Source: Modestobacter muralis (GTDB lineage Bacteria; Actinomycetota; Actinomycetes; Mycobacteriales; Geodermatophilaceae). From it: a DNA stretch of 64,000 nt. Under the pieces are notes generated by a model, which was given only the letters and a program-made list of their open reading frames with translations, ran no database searches and had not been told where the DNA came from. The DNA is taken from assembly GCF_010682105.1 (NCBI RefSeq), contig NZ_JAAGWH010000002.1, positions 1 to 64,000 on the forward strand, in the 5' to 3' direction. The translations under genes and the position numbers were made by a program. Of this stretch, positions 1 through 7,761 are shown one piece after another. Within the stretch, counting starts at the first letter, position 1. The number at the start of each line of letters is the position of its first letter.

Positions 1-245
1 CGGGCGCCCTCGACCCGGACGCCGGGCCCTTCGACGCCGCGGTCGCCGCCGCCCTGGCCGCCGGCGACCCGGCTGCGCTCGCCGGCCTGGACCCGGTCGC
101 GGGGGAGCGGCTGCTGGCCGCCGGCGTCCCCGTGTGGCGGTCGGTCGGGGCGGCGCTGGCCGGGCGGACCTTCTCCGCCGAGGTCGGCTACGACGACGCA
201 CCGTTCGGGGTCGGGTACCTGGTCGCCACCTGGACGCCGCGGTGA
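1..245 (+). CDS. C-terminal fragment of a class III extradiol dioxygenase subunit B-like protein
   Basis: Only the last 80 codons are in the window, reading from base 3 to the TGA at 243-245. The residues end in a pattern like EVGYDDAPFGVGYLVATW, which I recognise from the uncharacterised protein that sits just upstream of miaA in many actinobacteria (annotated as class III extradiol dioxygenase subunit B-like). No catalytic residue is visible in this fragment. The stop overlaps the miaA GTG start (GTGA), so the two genes are translationally coupled. The function is not established; the name rests on context and the tail motif. Confidence 0.6.
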   Translation, partial: GALDPDAGPFDAAVAAALAAGDPAALAGLDPVAGERLLAAGVPVWRSVGAALAGRTFSAEVGYDDAPFGVGYLVATWTPR

Positions 246-1189
246 GCGGGCCGCCGTCGGGCGGGGCAGCCGCCGGGCCGCCGGTCGTCGCGGTCGTCGG
301 CCCGACCGCCACCGGCAAGACCGCGCTGGCCGTCGCGCTGGCCCACCGGCTGGGCGGGGAGGTGGTCAACGCCGACTCGATGCAGCTCTACCGCGGCATG
401 GACATCGGCACGGCCAAGCCCACCGTCGCCGAGCAGGACGGTGTGCCGCACCACCTGCTGGACCTGTGGCACGTGCGCGAGCCGGCCTCGGTCCTGGAGT
501 ACCGGCAGCGGGCCCGCGCGGGGGTCGACCGGCTGCGCGCCGCCGGCGTCGTCCCGCTGCTGGTCGGCGGCTCGGGTCTCTACGTCCGCGCCGTCCTCGA
601 CGAGCTGGACTTCCCCGGCACCGACGCCGCCGTCCGGTCCCGGCTGGGTGAGGAGCTGGCGGTGGAGGGTGCAGCGGCGATGCACGACCGGCTGGCCGCC
701 CTCGACCCGGCGGCGGCCACGGCGATCATGCCCAGCGACGGACGGCGGGTGGTGCGGGCGCTGGAGGTCATCGAGCTCACGGGGCAGCCCTTCTCCGCGC
801 GGCTGCCGGAACCGCGGGCGCACTACCCGGCGGTCACCGTCGGCCTGGACCGGGAGACCGCCGAGCTCGACGACCGGCTGGCCCGGCGGGTCGACGCGAT
901 GTGGGCCGCCGGGTTCGTCGCCGAGGTCGAGCAGCTGTCCGCCGAGGGGCTGCGCGAGGGGCCGACGGCGTCCCGGGCGCTGGGCTACGCGCAGGTCCTG
1001 CAGCAGTTCGACGGGCTGCTCACCGCGGCCGAGGCGGTCGAGCGCACGGTGGTCACCACCCGCCGGTTCGTCCGCCGGCAGCGGTCCTGGTTCCGCCGGG
1101 ACACCTCCACCAGCTGGTTCGACGCCGCCCGCCCCGACCTGGTCGACGCGGTGGAGGCGCTGGTCGGCGCCCGTACGATCGGGGCGTGA
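242..1189 (+). CDS. miaA: tRNA dimethylallyltransferase MiaA
   Basis: MiaA transfers the dimethylallyl group of DMAPP to N6 of A37 in tRNAs that read UNN codons. The 315-residue protein has the P-loop GPTATGKT at about residues 20-27, the DSMQLYRGMDIGTAKP substrate/tRNA motif, and the GGSGLY motif, all hallmarks of the family, and normal family length. I chose the GTG at 242 because it overlaps the stop of the preceding gene. The open frame continues upstream to 134, but that stretch lies inside the preceding gene. Its last codons overlap the dapF start, giving the conserved actinobacterial order miaA-dapF. Confidence 0.95.
   Translation: MSGPPSGGAAAGPPVVAVVGPTATGKTALAVALAHRLGGEVVNADSMQLYRGMDIGTAKPTVAEQDGVPHHLLDLWHVREPASVLEYRQRARAGVDRLRAAGVVPLLVGGSGLYVRAVLDELDFPGTDAAVRSRLGEELAVEGAAAMHDRLAALDPAAATAIMPSDGRRVVRALEVIELTGQPFSARLPEPRAHYPAVTVGLDRETAELDDRLARRVDAMWAAGFVAEVEQLSAEGLREGPTASRALGYAQVLQQFDGLLTAAEAVERTVVTTRRFVRRQRSWFRRDTSTSWFDAARPDLVDAVEALVGARTIGA
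1174..1179 (+). promoter_or_regulatory. -10 element for leaderless dapF transcription
   Basis: TACGAT lies inside the 3' end of miaA, exactly 6 nt before the dapF GTG start. This is the spacing expected when transcription begins at the start codon. No Shine-Dalgarno sequence precedes dapF, which fits a leaderless message. The assignment rests on the motif and spacing only. Confidence 0.5.
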
Positions 1190-2082
1190 TCGACAGCGAC
1201 CCGCGGGTGCTCCTGGGCCACGGCACGGAGAACGACTTCGTCGTCCTGCCCGACCCCGACGGCATCGTGTGGCCGGAGCAGCGGCTGGACGGCGCGCTGG
1301 TCCGCCGGCTCTGCGACCGGCGCGCGGGCCTGGGCGGGGACGGCGTCCTCCGGGTCGTCCGCAGCGCGCACGTGCCCGACGCCCCGGCCGTCCTCGGTGC
1401 GGCGCTGGGCGACTGCGAGTGGTTCATGGACCACCGCAACGCCGACGGCTCGCACGCCGAGATGTGCGGCAACGGGATCCGGCTGTACCTGCACGTGCTG
1501 CTCACCGAGGGGCTGCTGGACCGCGCGGCCGCCGAGGCCGGGGTGCTGGTCGGCACCCGCGGCGGACCCCGCCGGGTCGGTGCCCGCCCCGACGGCGGCT
1601 ACTGGGTCGACATGGGCCCCGCTGTCCCGCTGGGCCGCGGCGATGCCTGGATCGCGGGGGTCACGTACCCGGGGCTGGGCGTCTCGATGGGCAACCCGCA
1701 CCTGGTCTGCCTGACCGACGTCGAGGTCGACACCCTCGACCTCACCGCGCTGCCCGGTGTCGACCCGGCGATGTTCCCCGACGGGGTCAACGTCGAGATG
1801 GTCAACGTGCTCGCCGCCGAGGACGCCCCCGGCGGCGCCGAGGCCCACGTCCGGCTGCGGGTCCACGAGCGCGGGGTGGGCGAGACCCGGTCCTGCGGGA
1901 CCGGCGCCTGTGCCGCGGCCTACGCGACGCTCGAGGCCGGCGGCCGGACCGCCGGGACCGTCGTGGTCGACGTCCCGGGCGGCCGGCTCACCGTCGCCTT
2001 CGACGGGACGACGACGGTGCTCTCCGGCCCCGCCGTCGTCGTCGCCACCGGCGTGCTCACCGAGGAGTGGCTCGCCGGCTGA
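1186..2082 (+). CDS. dapF: diaminopimelate epimerase DapF
   Basis: DapF interconverts LL- and meso-diaminopimelate, feeding lysine and peptidoglycan synthesis. The 298-residue protein carries both catalytic cysteines in family context: MCGNG (Cys94) and SCGTG (Cys237), plus the SMGNPH motif near residue 168. The GTG at 1186 overlaps the miaA stop by 4 nt. A -10 hexamer 6 nt upstream suggests it can also be transcribed on its own as a leaderless message. Length and both halves of the pseudo-symmetrical fold are intact, so the enzyme should be active in the cytoplasm. Confidence 0.95.
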   Translation: MIDSDPRVLLGHGTENDFVVLPDPDGIVWPEQRLDGALVRRLCDRRAGLGGDGVLRVVRSAHVPDAPAVLGAALGDCEWFMDHRNADGSHAEMCGNGIRLYLHVLLTEGLLDRAAAEAGVLVGTRGGPRRVGARPDGGYWVDMGPAVPLGRGDAWIAGVTYPGLGVSMGNPHLVCLTDVEVDTLDLTALPGVDPAMFPDGVNVEMVNVLAAEDAPGGAEAHVRLRVHERGVGETRSCGTGACAAAYATLEAGGRTAGTVVVDVPGGRLTVAFDGTTTVLSGPAVVVATGVLTEEWLAG

Positions 2083-2090
2083 CCTGCGCA

Positions 2091-2118
2091 GGGCTGCGTC
2101 GTCCGGGCTCCGCAGCCC
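2091..2118. terminator. hairpin between convergent dapF and a small gene
   Basis: GGGCTGCG (2091-2098) and CGCAGCCC (2111-2118) form a perfect 8-bp stem with a 12-nt loop just after the dapF stop. There is no T-run, as is usual in high-GC actinobacteria. It probably ends transcription of dapF and perhaps also of the minus-strand gene that stops at 2146. Confidence 0.45.
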
Positions 2119-2145
2119 CGGGTCGTGCTGTCCGCGTTGCGCGGC

Positions 2146-2334
2146 TCAGGGCTGTGCTGCGCCGCCCGCGGCCGCGTCGTTGTCGCCGGGGGCGTCGCCG
2201 TCGTCACCGCGCGGGGTGCCGCGGCCGGTGTCCTGGTCCGCGCCACCGAGCGGGTTGCGCGGCACCTCGAGCCCGACCGGGTCGCGGCCCGGGTCGTCGA
2301 GCTCGCCGTCGGAGTTGGTCGTGGGCTGGGTCAT
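2146..2334 (-). CDS. small hydrophilic hypothetical protein
   Basis: This 62-residue acidic protein is rich in Gly, Asp and Pro and has no membrane segment or recognisable domain. It is probably disordered. I call it real because its ATG is preceded by a strong ribosome-binding site (GGGAGGACGACG before the ATG) and it sits in its own gap between dapF and the MFS gene, on the same strand as the latter. It starts 37 nt after the MFS stop, so it may be the last gene of that transcript. I do not recognise a function. Confidence 0.5.
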   Translation of the reverse strand: MTQPTTNSDGELDDPGRDPVGLEVPRNPLGGADQDTGRGTPRGDDGDAPGDNDAAAGGAAQP

Positions 2335-2370
2335 CGTCGTCCTCCCTGTGCTGGATGCGTCCTGCGCGAC

Positions 2371-3645
2371 CTACCCGGCGCTGCCGGTGCCAACCGGTGC
2401 GGCGGTGACGTCGAGCTCGCGGGGCAGGTCGCGCATCGTCAGCAGCGGGCTGAGCAGCACGGGCAGGCACGCCACGAAGCCGCCCGCGGTGGCCGTCCAC
2501 AGGGCGGGCAGGACGCCGAGCCACTCGCCGAGGACGCCGCCGAGCAGCCCGCCCACCGGCATGGTGCCGTAGACGATGAAGCGCACCGAGGCGTTCATCC
2601 TGCCCAGCAGCCCGGGCGGGCACAGCCGCTGCCGGAAGCTGACCTGGGTGACGTTGTAGACGACGGTGGACCAGCTGAGCATGAACCAGCCGGTCGTCAG
2701 CAGCACCACCGGGGCGCCCACGGCGGCCAGCGGCACGAACGCCCCGGCGGCGGCGAAGGCGACCGCCGACAGCGGGATCGACCGGCCCTCACCGACCCGG
2801 CGGGCGAAGCGGGCGGCGGTGGCCGCGCCCAGCAGCCCCCCGACCGCGCCGAGGGAGAAGACCAGCCCGAGGGTCGCCTCGGACAGCCCCAGCGAGCGGA
2901 TCACGTAGAGCACGAGCAGGGCGCTGGTCATCGCCCCGAACAGGTTGGCCGTGCCGGTGCAGGCCACGATGCGGCGCAGCAGCGGGTGCCGGACGACGAA
3001 GGACAAGCCCTCGGCGATCTCGGTGCGCAGTGGTCGCCGCGCCGCCCGGTCGGGGACCACGTCGGGCCGGAGGATGCGGCCGATGAACAGTGCCGAGAGC
3101 AGGAACGACACCGCGTCCACCGCGACGAGCAGGGGAGCACCCAACAGCCGCAGCAGCACGCCGGTGACCCCCGGTCCGGCGACGTGCGCCACCGCCCGGC
3201 TGGCCTCGAGCTTGCCGTTGCCGTCGACGAGCTGGTCGGGGTCGACCAGCGTGGGCAGGTAGCTCTGGTAGGCCACGTCGAAGAAGACCGTCGCGGTACC
3301 GGTGACCGCCGCGACCACGAAGAGCTGGCCCAGCGTCAGCAGGTCGGCCAGGTACGCCACGGGCAGCGTGACCAGCACGGCCGCGCGGACCAGGTCGGCG
3401 GTCACCAGCACCCGCTTGCGCCGCCAGCGGTCCACCCACGCGCCGGCGGGCAGGCCGATGAGCAGGAAGGCGGCGGTCTCCAGGGCGGTGAGCACGCCCA
3501 TCTGCAGCGGCGTCGCGTCGAGCAGGGTGACCGCGATGACCGGCAGGGCCAGCATCGTCACCTGGGTCCCGACCTGGCTGACGGTCTCGGCGGCCCAGAG
3601 GTGGCGGAAGTCGCGGTGCCGCAGCAGGCTCCGGTCGGTGGTCAC
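2371..3645 (-). CDS. MFS transporter of the EntS / MFS_3 type
   Basis: A 424-residue integral membrane protein with about 12 hydrophobic segments. The MFS loop signature GAWVDRWRRKRVL lies after the second segment, and the N-terminus (LLRHRDFRHLWAAETVSQVGTQ) is typical of the EntS/MFS_3 group of drug or siderophore exporters. I start it at the GTG at 3645; the frame stays open far upstream but runs into the ArsR gene on the other strand. It is divergent from an ArsR-type regulator 69 bp away, which probably represses it. The substrate cannot be told from sequence. Confidence 0.85.
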   Translation of the reverse strand: MTTDRSLLRHRDFRHLWAAETVSQVGTQVTMLALPVIAVTLLDATPLQMGVLTALETAAFLLIGLPAGAWVDRWRRKRVLVTADLVRAAVLVTLPVAYLADLLTLGQLFVVAAVTGTATVFFDVAYQSYLPTLVDPDQLVDGNGKLEASRAVAHVAGPGVTGVLLRLLGAPLLVAVDAVSFLLSALFIGRILRPDVVPDRAARRPLRTEIAEGLSFVVRHPLLRRIVACTGTANLFGAMTSALLVLYVIRSLGLSEATLGLVFSLGAVGGLLGAATAARFARRVGEGRSIPLSAVAFAAAGAFVPLAAVGAPVVLLTTGWFMLSWSTVVYNVTQVSFRQRLCPPGLLGRMNASVRFIVYGTMPVGGLLGGVLGEWLGVLPALWTATAGGFVACLPVLLSPLLTMRDLPRELDVTAAPVGTGSAG

Positions 3646-3664
3646 GAGGCGAGCCTGACCGGTG

Positions 3665-3708
3665 CGATTGGGAAGTGTCAATCGGATTCCGGCGCGTCGC
3701 CCTAGACT
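3665..3708. promoter_or_regulatory. divergent promoters and candidate ArsR operator
   Basis: The gap between the MFS gene and the regulator holds a perfect inverted repeat, CGATTG (3665-3670) and CAATCG (3679-3684), separated by 8 bp. A consensus -35 hexamer, TTGACA, is embedded in it on the minus strand (3676-3681), with a weak -10 (CAGGCT, 3652-3657) 18 bp on, pointing at the MFS gene. On the plus strand TAGACT (3703-3708) sits 6 nt before the regulator start, so that gene is probably leaderless. A regulator bound at the repeat would cover the MFS -35. Confidence 0.5.
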
Positions 3709-3714
3709 GGCGGC

Positions 3715-4236
3715 GTGAGCGGACCGGGACCCGCAGAGGACGAGCGCCGGCCGGCCAGCGACGCCGAGGCGCGGGCGCTGGCCTCCGCCGTCCGGCTGCG
3801 GATCCTGCGGCTGTGCCGGGACACCGCGCTGACCAACAAGGAGCTCGCCGCCCGGCTCGGCCGGAACCCGGCGACCGTGCTGCACCACGTGCGCACCCTG
3901 CGCGAGACCGGCTTCCTGGCCGCCGAGCCGGAGCGGCGCGGGCCGCGCGGGGCCCGCGAGGTGCCGTACCGGGCGACCGGCAAGAGCTGGCAGATGGACA
4001 ACGCCGGTGGCCCGGGGCCGCGGCGCGACCCCGCGCTCGGCGCCTTCTTGGAGGAGGTCGCCGAGGTGGGGGAGCGGCGCCTGGAGAGCACCCGGCTGGC
4101 GCTCCGGCTGACCCCGGCGGAGAAGGCCGAGCTGGAGGAGCGGGTGCAGGGCCTGCTCGACGAGTTCGTCCGCCGGCCGGCCGATCCGGACGGGCAGAAG
4201 TGGTCCCTCTACCTCGGGATGCACCCGGAGTTCTGA
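3715..4236 (+). CDS. ArsR-type winged-helix transcriptional regulator
   Basis: A 173-residue protein with a winged helix-turn-helix of the ArsR/HTH_20 kind at about residues 20-85 (TNKELAARLGRNPATVLHHVRTL is the recognition region). A basic wing (ERRGPRGAREV) follows, then a helical C-terminal part probably used for dimerisation. No metal-binding CxC motif is seen, so it is unlikely to be an arsenic or heavy-metal sensor. It is divergent from the MFS exporter gene and most likely controls it and itself. The GTG start has a -10 box 6 nt upstream and no ribosome-binding site. Confidence 0.8.
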   Translation: MSGPGPAEDERRPASDAEARALASAVRLRILRLCRDTALTNKELAARLGRNPATVLHHVRTLRETGFLAAEPERRGPRGAREVPYRATGKSWQMDNAGGPGPRRDPALGAFLEEVAEVGERRLESTRLALRLTPAEKAELEERVQGLLDEFVRRPADPDGQKWSLYLGMHPEF

Positions 4237-4305
4237 GGTGTTGTACCGGGCACGATGCAGACAACTCGCTCGCCCCAGACGCAGGGGCATGCCACGCTGG
4301 AGACG

Positions 4306-5793
4306 ATGACGACACCGCAGAACCGCGCGATCCTCGAGGACGCCGAGGTCCGGGCAGACAAGGCCGCCCGGTCGCGCGACACGACCACACCCACCCAGTG
4401 GGACCTCCCCGGTGAGACCCCCGGGTCCTACGCCCTGGAGGAGCGCAGCGCGCTCCGTCGCGTGGGCGGGCTGTCCACCGAGCTCGCCGACGTCACCGAG
4501 GTCGAGTACCGGCAGCTGCGCCTGGAGCGCGTCGTGCTGGTCGGCGTCTGGACCGAGGGGACGGCCGTCGACGCCCAGCGCTCGCTGGCCGAGCTCGCCG
4601 CCCTGGCCGAGACCGCGGGCTCCGAGGTGCTCGAGGCGTTCGTGCAGCGCCGCGACAAGCCCGACGCCGCCACCTACGTGGGTTCGGGCAAGGCCAACGA
4701 GATCCGCGACATCGTCGCCGCGACCGGCGCCGACACCGTGATCTGCGACGGTGAGCTGACCCCCGGCCAGCTGAACCAGCTGGAGAAGGTGCTCAAGGTC
4801 AAGGTGGTCGACCGGACCGCGCTGATCCTGGACATCTTCGCCCAGCACGCCACCAGCCGGGAGGGCAAGGCCCAGGTCGAGCTCGCCCAGATGCAGTACA
4901 TGCTGCCGCGCCTGCGTGGTTGGGGTGAGTCGCTGAGCCGGCAGGCCGGTGGCCGTGTCGCCGGCGGTGGCGGCATCGGTACCCGTGGACCGGGTGAGAC
5001 CAAGATCGAGACCGACCGTCGGCGCATCCGGTCACGGGTGAGCAAGCTGCGCCGCGAGATCGCCGGCATGGCGACCGCCCGTACGACGCAGCGCAACTCC
5101 CGCGACCGCAACGCGACGCCGAGCGTGGCGATCGCCGGCTACACCAACGCCGGCAAGTCCAGCCTGCTCAACCAGCTCACCGACGCCGGTGTGCTGGTGC
5201 AGGACGCGCTGTTCGCCACCCTGGACCCGACGGTCCGGCGGGCGGAGACGGTCGACGGCCGGGAGTACACGCTCACCGACACCGTCGGCTTCGTGCGGCA
5301 CCTGCCGCACCAGCTCGTCGACGCCTTCCGGTCGACCCTGGAGGAGGTCGCGGCCAGCGACCTGCTGCTGCACATCGTCGACGGGTCCGACCCCGACCCG
5401 CTGGGCCAGATCAATGCGGTGCACGTCGTCCTCAACGACATCGACGCCTCCTCGGTCCCCGAGCTGATCGTGGTCAACAAGGTGGACGCGATGAGCGAGG
5501 AGGACGTGCTCCTGCTCCGCCAGGCGCTGCCGGGCGCGGTCTGGATCTCGGCTCGCACCGGCGAGGGCATCGAGGCGCTCCGCGACGTCATCGCCGCGCG
5601 GCTCCCGCACCCCGCCGTCCACGTCGAGGTGCTCGTGCCCTACGACCGGGGCGACCTGGTCGCCCGGGTGCACCGCGACGGCGAGGTGCTCGAGGAGACC
5701 CACGAGCCCGAGGGCACCCGGCTGGTCGCCCAGGTCGACGCGGGCCTCGCGTCCCTCCTGGAGCCGTTCCCCGCGCCCGTTCCCGAGAGCTGA
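4306..5793 (+). CDS. hflX: ribosome-associated GTPase HflX
   Basis: HflX is a GTPase that binds the 50S subunit and splits stalled or idle ribosomes under stress. The 495-residue protein has the HflX N-terminal domain (GKANEI motif near residue 129, DGELTPGQLNQLE near 148), the glycine-rich RGPGETKIETDRRRI linker (near 227), and a G domain with G1 GYTNAGKSS (278-286), G3 DTVGF and G4 NKVD. I chose the ATG at 4306 because GGAG precedes it. An in-frame ATG at 4255 has no such site. It is followed by a strong hairpin and appears monocistronic. Confidence 0.95.
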   Translation: MTTPQNRAILEDAEVRADKAARSRDTTTPTQWDLPGETPGSYALEERSALRRVGGLSTELADVTEVEYRQLRLERVVLVGVWTEGTAVDAQRSLAELAALAETAGSEVLEAFVQRRDKPDAATYVGSGKANEIRDIVAATGADTVICDGELTPGQLNQLEKVLKVKVVDRTALILDIFAQHATSREGKAQVELAQMQYMLPRLRGWGESLSRQAGGRVAGGGGIGTRGPGETKIETDRRRIRSRVSKLRREIAGMATARTTQRNSRDRNATPSVAIAGYTNAGKSSLLNQLTDAGVLVQDALFATLDPTVRRAETVDGREYTLTDTVGFVRHLPHQLVDAFRSTLEEVAASDLLLHIVDGSDPDPLGQINAVHVVLNDIDASSVPELIVVNKVDAMSEEDVLLLRQALPGAVWISARTGEGIEALRDVIAARLPHPAVHVEVLVPYDRGDLVARVHRDGEVLEETHEPEGTRLVAQVDAGLASLLEPFPAPVPES

Positions 5794-5821
5794 CGCAGGA
5801 CCCGCTGCCCTCGCAGCGGAC

Positions 5822-5858
5822 CGACAGGGCCGTGCCGCACCCCGGCGCGGCCCTGTCG
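5822..5858. terminator. hairpin terminator after hflX
   Basis: Two 15-nt arms (5822-5836 and 5844-5858) pair at 14 of 15 positions around a 7-nt loop, 28 bp past the hflX stop. There is no T-run. It separates hflX from the next plus-strand gene, which has its own leaderless promoter (TACGGT at 5887-5892). Confidence 0.7.
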
Positions 5859-5898
5859 CACGTCCGGGAGAGCCGGCCCGGCCCGGTACGGTGACCCG

Positions 5899-6627
5899 GT
5901 GGCCAGGGGCGGAGCGCTGCGGCCGGCGACCGCGCCGCAGGACGTCGCCGCGCCGGTGACCAGCACCGGTCGGCCGCCCTGGTGGCTGCTGGCCCTCTCC
6001 GCCGTGGTCACCCTGGCCGTGACCGTCGACCTGCTCACCGGTGGCGTGCTGGAGGCGCTGGACCTGCGGGTGTCCGCCGTCGTCGACGCCTGGGACCTGC
6101 GCGACTCCGCCCTCCACTGGCCGGTCTGGGTCCTCACCCAGGCCGGGGGCCGGGGCACGGTGCTGATCGTGCTGGCCGGGCTCGTGGCCTGGACGGCGGT
6201 CCGGCGGCGCAGCTACGTCCCCGCGCTGCGGATCCTCCTGGCCCTGGTCCTGCTCACCGCCGTGGTCTACGCCTTCAAGTGGGGCACCGGGCGCACCGCG
6301 CCGGAGTACCCGGGCTCGTTCTTCCACCGTGGGGGCGGCAGCTACCCCTCCGGGCACGTGGCCAACGCCGTGCTGATGTGGGGGGTGGCCCGCTGGCAGG
6401 CCGTGGAGTTCGGGCTGCCCGCCCGCGCCCAGCGTGCCTTCTGGGCACTCGCCGTCCTGGGGCCGTTCGTCACGGGTGCTGCGATGGTCGCGCTGAACTT
6501 CCACTGGGTCACCGACGTGGTGGTCGGGCTGGCCGTCGGCGTGCTGCTCTTGGGCGTGGTTCATGCACTCGACGCGCTGCCGGTGTCACGCTGGGCGCGT
6601 GCCAGAGCGGGCCGACAGCAGGGTTGA
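5899..6627 (+). CDS. PAP2-family membrane phosphatase
   Basis: A 242-residue membrane protein with about six hydrophobic segments. It carries the three parts of the PAP2 lipid-phosphatase signature: KWGTGRTAP (near residue 122), SYPSGH (near 146) and, after the fifth segment, NFHWVTDVVVG with the catalytic His and Asp. It probably removes phosphate from a lipid carrier or phosphatidic acid at the membrane. The GTG start at 5899 has TACGGT exactly 6 nt upstream and no ribosome-binding site. The next gene overlaps it by 29 bp. Confidence 0.88.
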   Translation: MARGGALRPATAPQDVAAPVTSTGRPPWWLLALSAVVTLAVTVDLLTGGVLEALDLRVSAVVDAWDLRDSALHWPVWVLTQAGGRGTVLIVLAGLVAWTAVRRRSYVPALRILLALVLLTAVVYAFKWGTGRTAPEYPGSFFHRGGGSYPSGHVANAVLMWGVARWQAVEFGLPARAQRAFWALAVLGPFVTGAAMVALNFHWVTDVVVGLAVGVLLLGVVHALDALPVSRWARARAGRQQG

Positions 6628-7672
6628 CCGCGCCCGCCGCCACCACCGGGTGGCCGGTGCGGCGCTGAGCGCACCCCTGGTCGTGCTGGCCGTGCTCCTG
6701 TCGGCGTCCCCGGCGACCGCGGCCGACGCCTACGGTGCGCCCGCCACGCGGTGCGAGATCACCGACGAGCGGCTGCCGGAGCTCTCCGGGCTCGTCGGCA
6801 TCGGGGACGGCGTGCTGGCGATGAACGACGGCGGCGACCAGGCCGAGGTCTTCGCGCTGGACGGCGCGTGCGCGGTCGGTGAGGTGCGGACCGCGGCGGT
6901 CGACCCCTACGACCCCGAGGACCTGGCGCTCGGCCCTGACGGCACCGTGTGGCTGGCCGACATCGGGGACAACGAGCAGGACCGGGAGACGGTCGCGCTG
7001 ATCGGGTTCCGCCCCGACGGCAGCAGCACGCTCACCCGGCTGACCTACCCCGACGGCCCGCACGACGCCGAGGCGGTCCTGATGGCCCCGGACGGCACGC
7101 CGTACCTGGTGACCAAGGAGGTGCTCGGCGCGAGCTCGGTGTACCGGCCGGACGAGCCGCTCGCCGACGGCGTGACGCTGCCGATGACCCGGGTCCTGGG
7201 CATGGGGTTCACCCTCACCGGCACCCCCGGTGGCCCGGTCGGCCGCGCCGGACAGCTGCTGGTCACCGGGGGAGCGGTCTCCCGCGACGGGCAGCGCGTG
7301 GCCCTGCGCACCTACACCGACGCCTACGTGTGGCCGCTGACCGACTCCGACGTGGCCGGTGCGCTGAGCGGGCCGCCGGTGCGGGTCCCGCTGCCGGACT
7401 CACCGCAGGGTGAGGCGATCGCGTTCGCCGGCAACGACCGCGACCTGCTCGTCAGCAGTGAGGGGCTGCCGGCCGCGCTCACGCTCGTGCCGGTCGCCGA
7501 CCTCGCCCCGGCGCCGGCTGCGGACGCCCCGGACGGCGACGACGGCGCCGCCGCCGCCGCGACGGACCTGTCCGGCGGCGTCAACCCGGTCACCGCGGGA
7601 CTGGTCGCAGCCGGGGTGGCCACCGTGCTGGTCTGGGTCGGCGGGCGGCTCCGCCGCCGTCGCGAGGGATGA
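6599..7672 (+). CDS. secreted, membrane-anchored beta-propeller-like protein
   Basis: This 357-residue protein has an N-terminal signal segment (VAGAALSAPLVVLAVLLSA, cleavage likely after ATAADA), a large extracytoplasmic part, and a C-terminal anchor (PVTAGLVAAGVATVLVWVGG) followed by RLRRRREG. Repeated stretches such as DPEDLALGPDGTVWLADIGDN look like blades of a beta-propeller or esterase-like surface protein, but no family is certain. It begins inside the last codons of the PAP2 gene in another frame, with CACGCT 6 nt before the GTG. Function is unknown. Confidence 0.75.
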   Translation: MPERADSRVDRARRHHRVAGAALSAPLVVLAVLLSASPATAADAYGAPATRCEITDERLPELSGLVGIGDGVLAMNDGGDQAEVFALDGACAVGEVRTAAVDPYDPEDLALGPDGTVWLADIGDNEQDRETVALIGFRPDGSSTLTRLTYPDGPHDAEAVLMAPDGTPYLVTKEVLGASSVYRPDEPLADGVTLPMTRVLGMGFTLTGTPGGPVGRAGQLLVTGGAVSRDGQRVALRTYTDAYVWPLTDSDVAGALSGPPVRVPLPDSPQGEAIAFAGNDRDLLVSSEGLPAALTLVPVADLAPAPAADAPDGDDGAAAAATDLSGGVNPVTAGLVAAGVATVLVWVGGRLRRRREG

Positions 7673-7675
7673 CGA

Positions 7676-7708
7676 AGGCCCCCGGCGCGCTGCGCGCGCC
7701 AGGGGCCT
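7676..7708. terminator. bidirectional hairpin terminator
   Basis: A stem of 14 pairs with one C/A mismatch and a 3-nt loop lies right after the stop of the secreted protein gene. lexA ends on the other strand about 50 bp beyond. The convergent placement suggests it stops transcription from both sides. Confidence 0.7.
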
Positions 7709-7761
7709 GGGAGTCATGACGGGACCCGCCGCTCCCGGTGGGGGAGCGGCCGGTCGGGTCG

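Noticed and set aside
441-2408. Long plus-strand frame of 655 codons across miaA and dapF
   Set aside because: Arg/Pro/Gly-rich shadow of two well-supported genes in other frames; composition typical of a wrong frame in high-GC DNA.
2125-3705. 526-codon plus-strand frame opposite the MFS gene
   Set aside because: Antisense shadow with low-complexity Gly/Gln/Arg sequence; the minus-strand MFS protein has clear membrane segments.
3715-4236. Arsenic- or metal-sensing ArsR/SmtB repressor
   Set aside because: The protein has no CxC metal motif and neighbours an MFS_3 exporter rather than arsenic genes.
4255-4305. Earlier ATG start for hflX
   Set aside because: No ribosome-binding site, whereas ATG 4306 has GGAG at good spacing and gives the usual family N-terminus.
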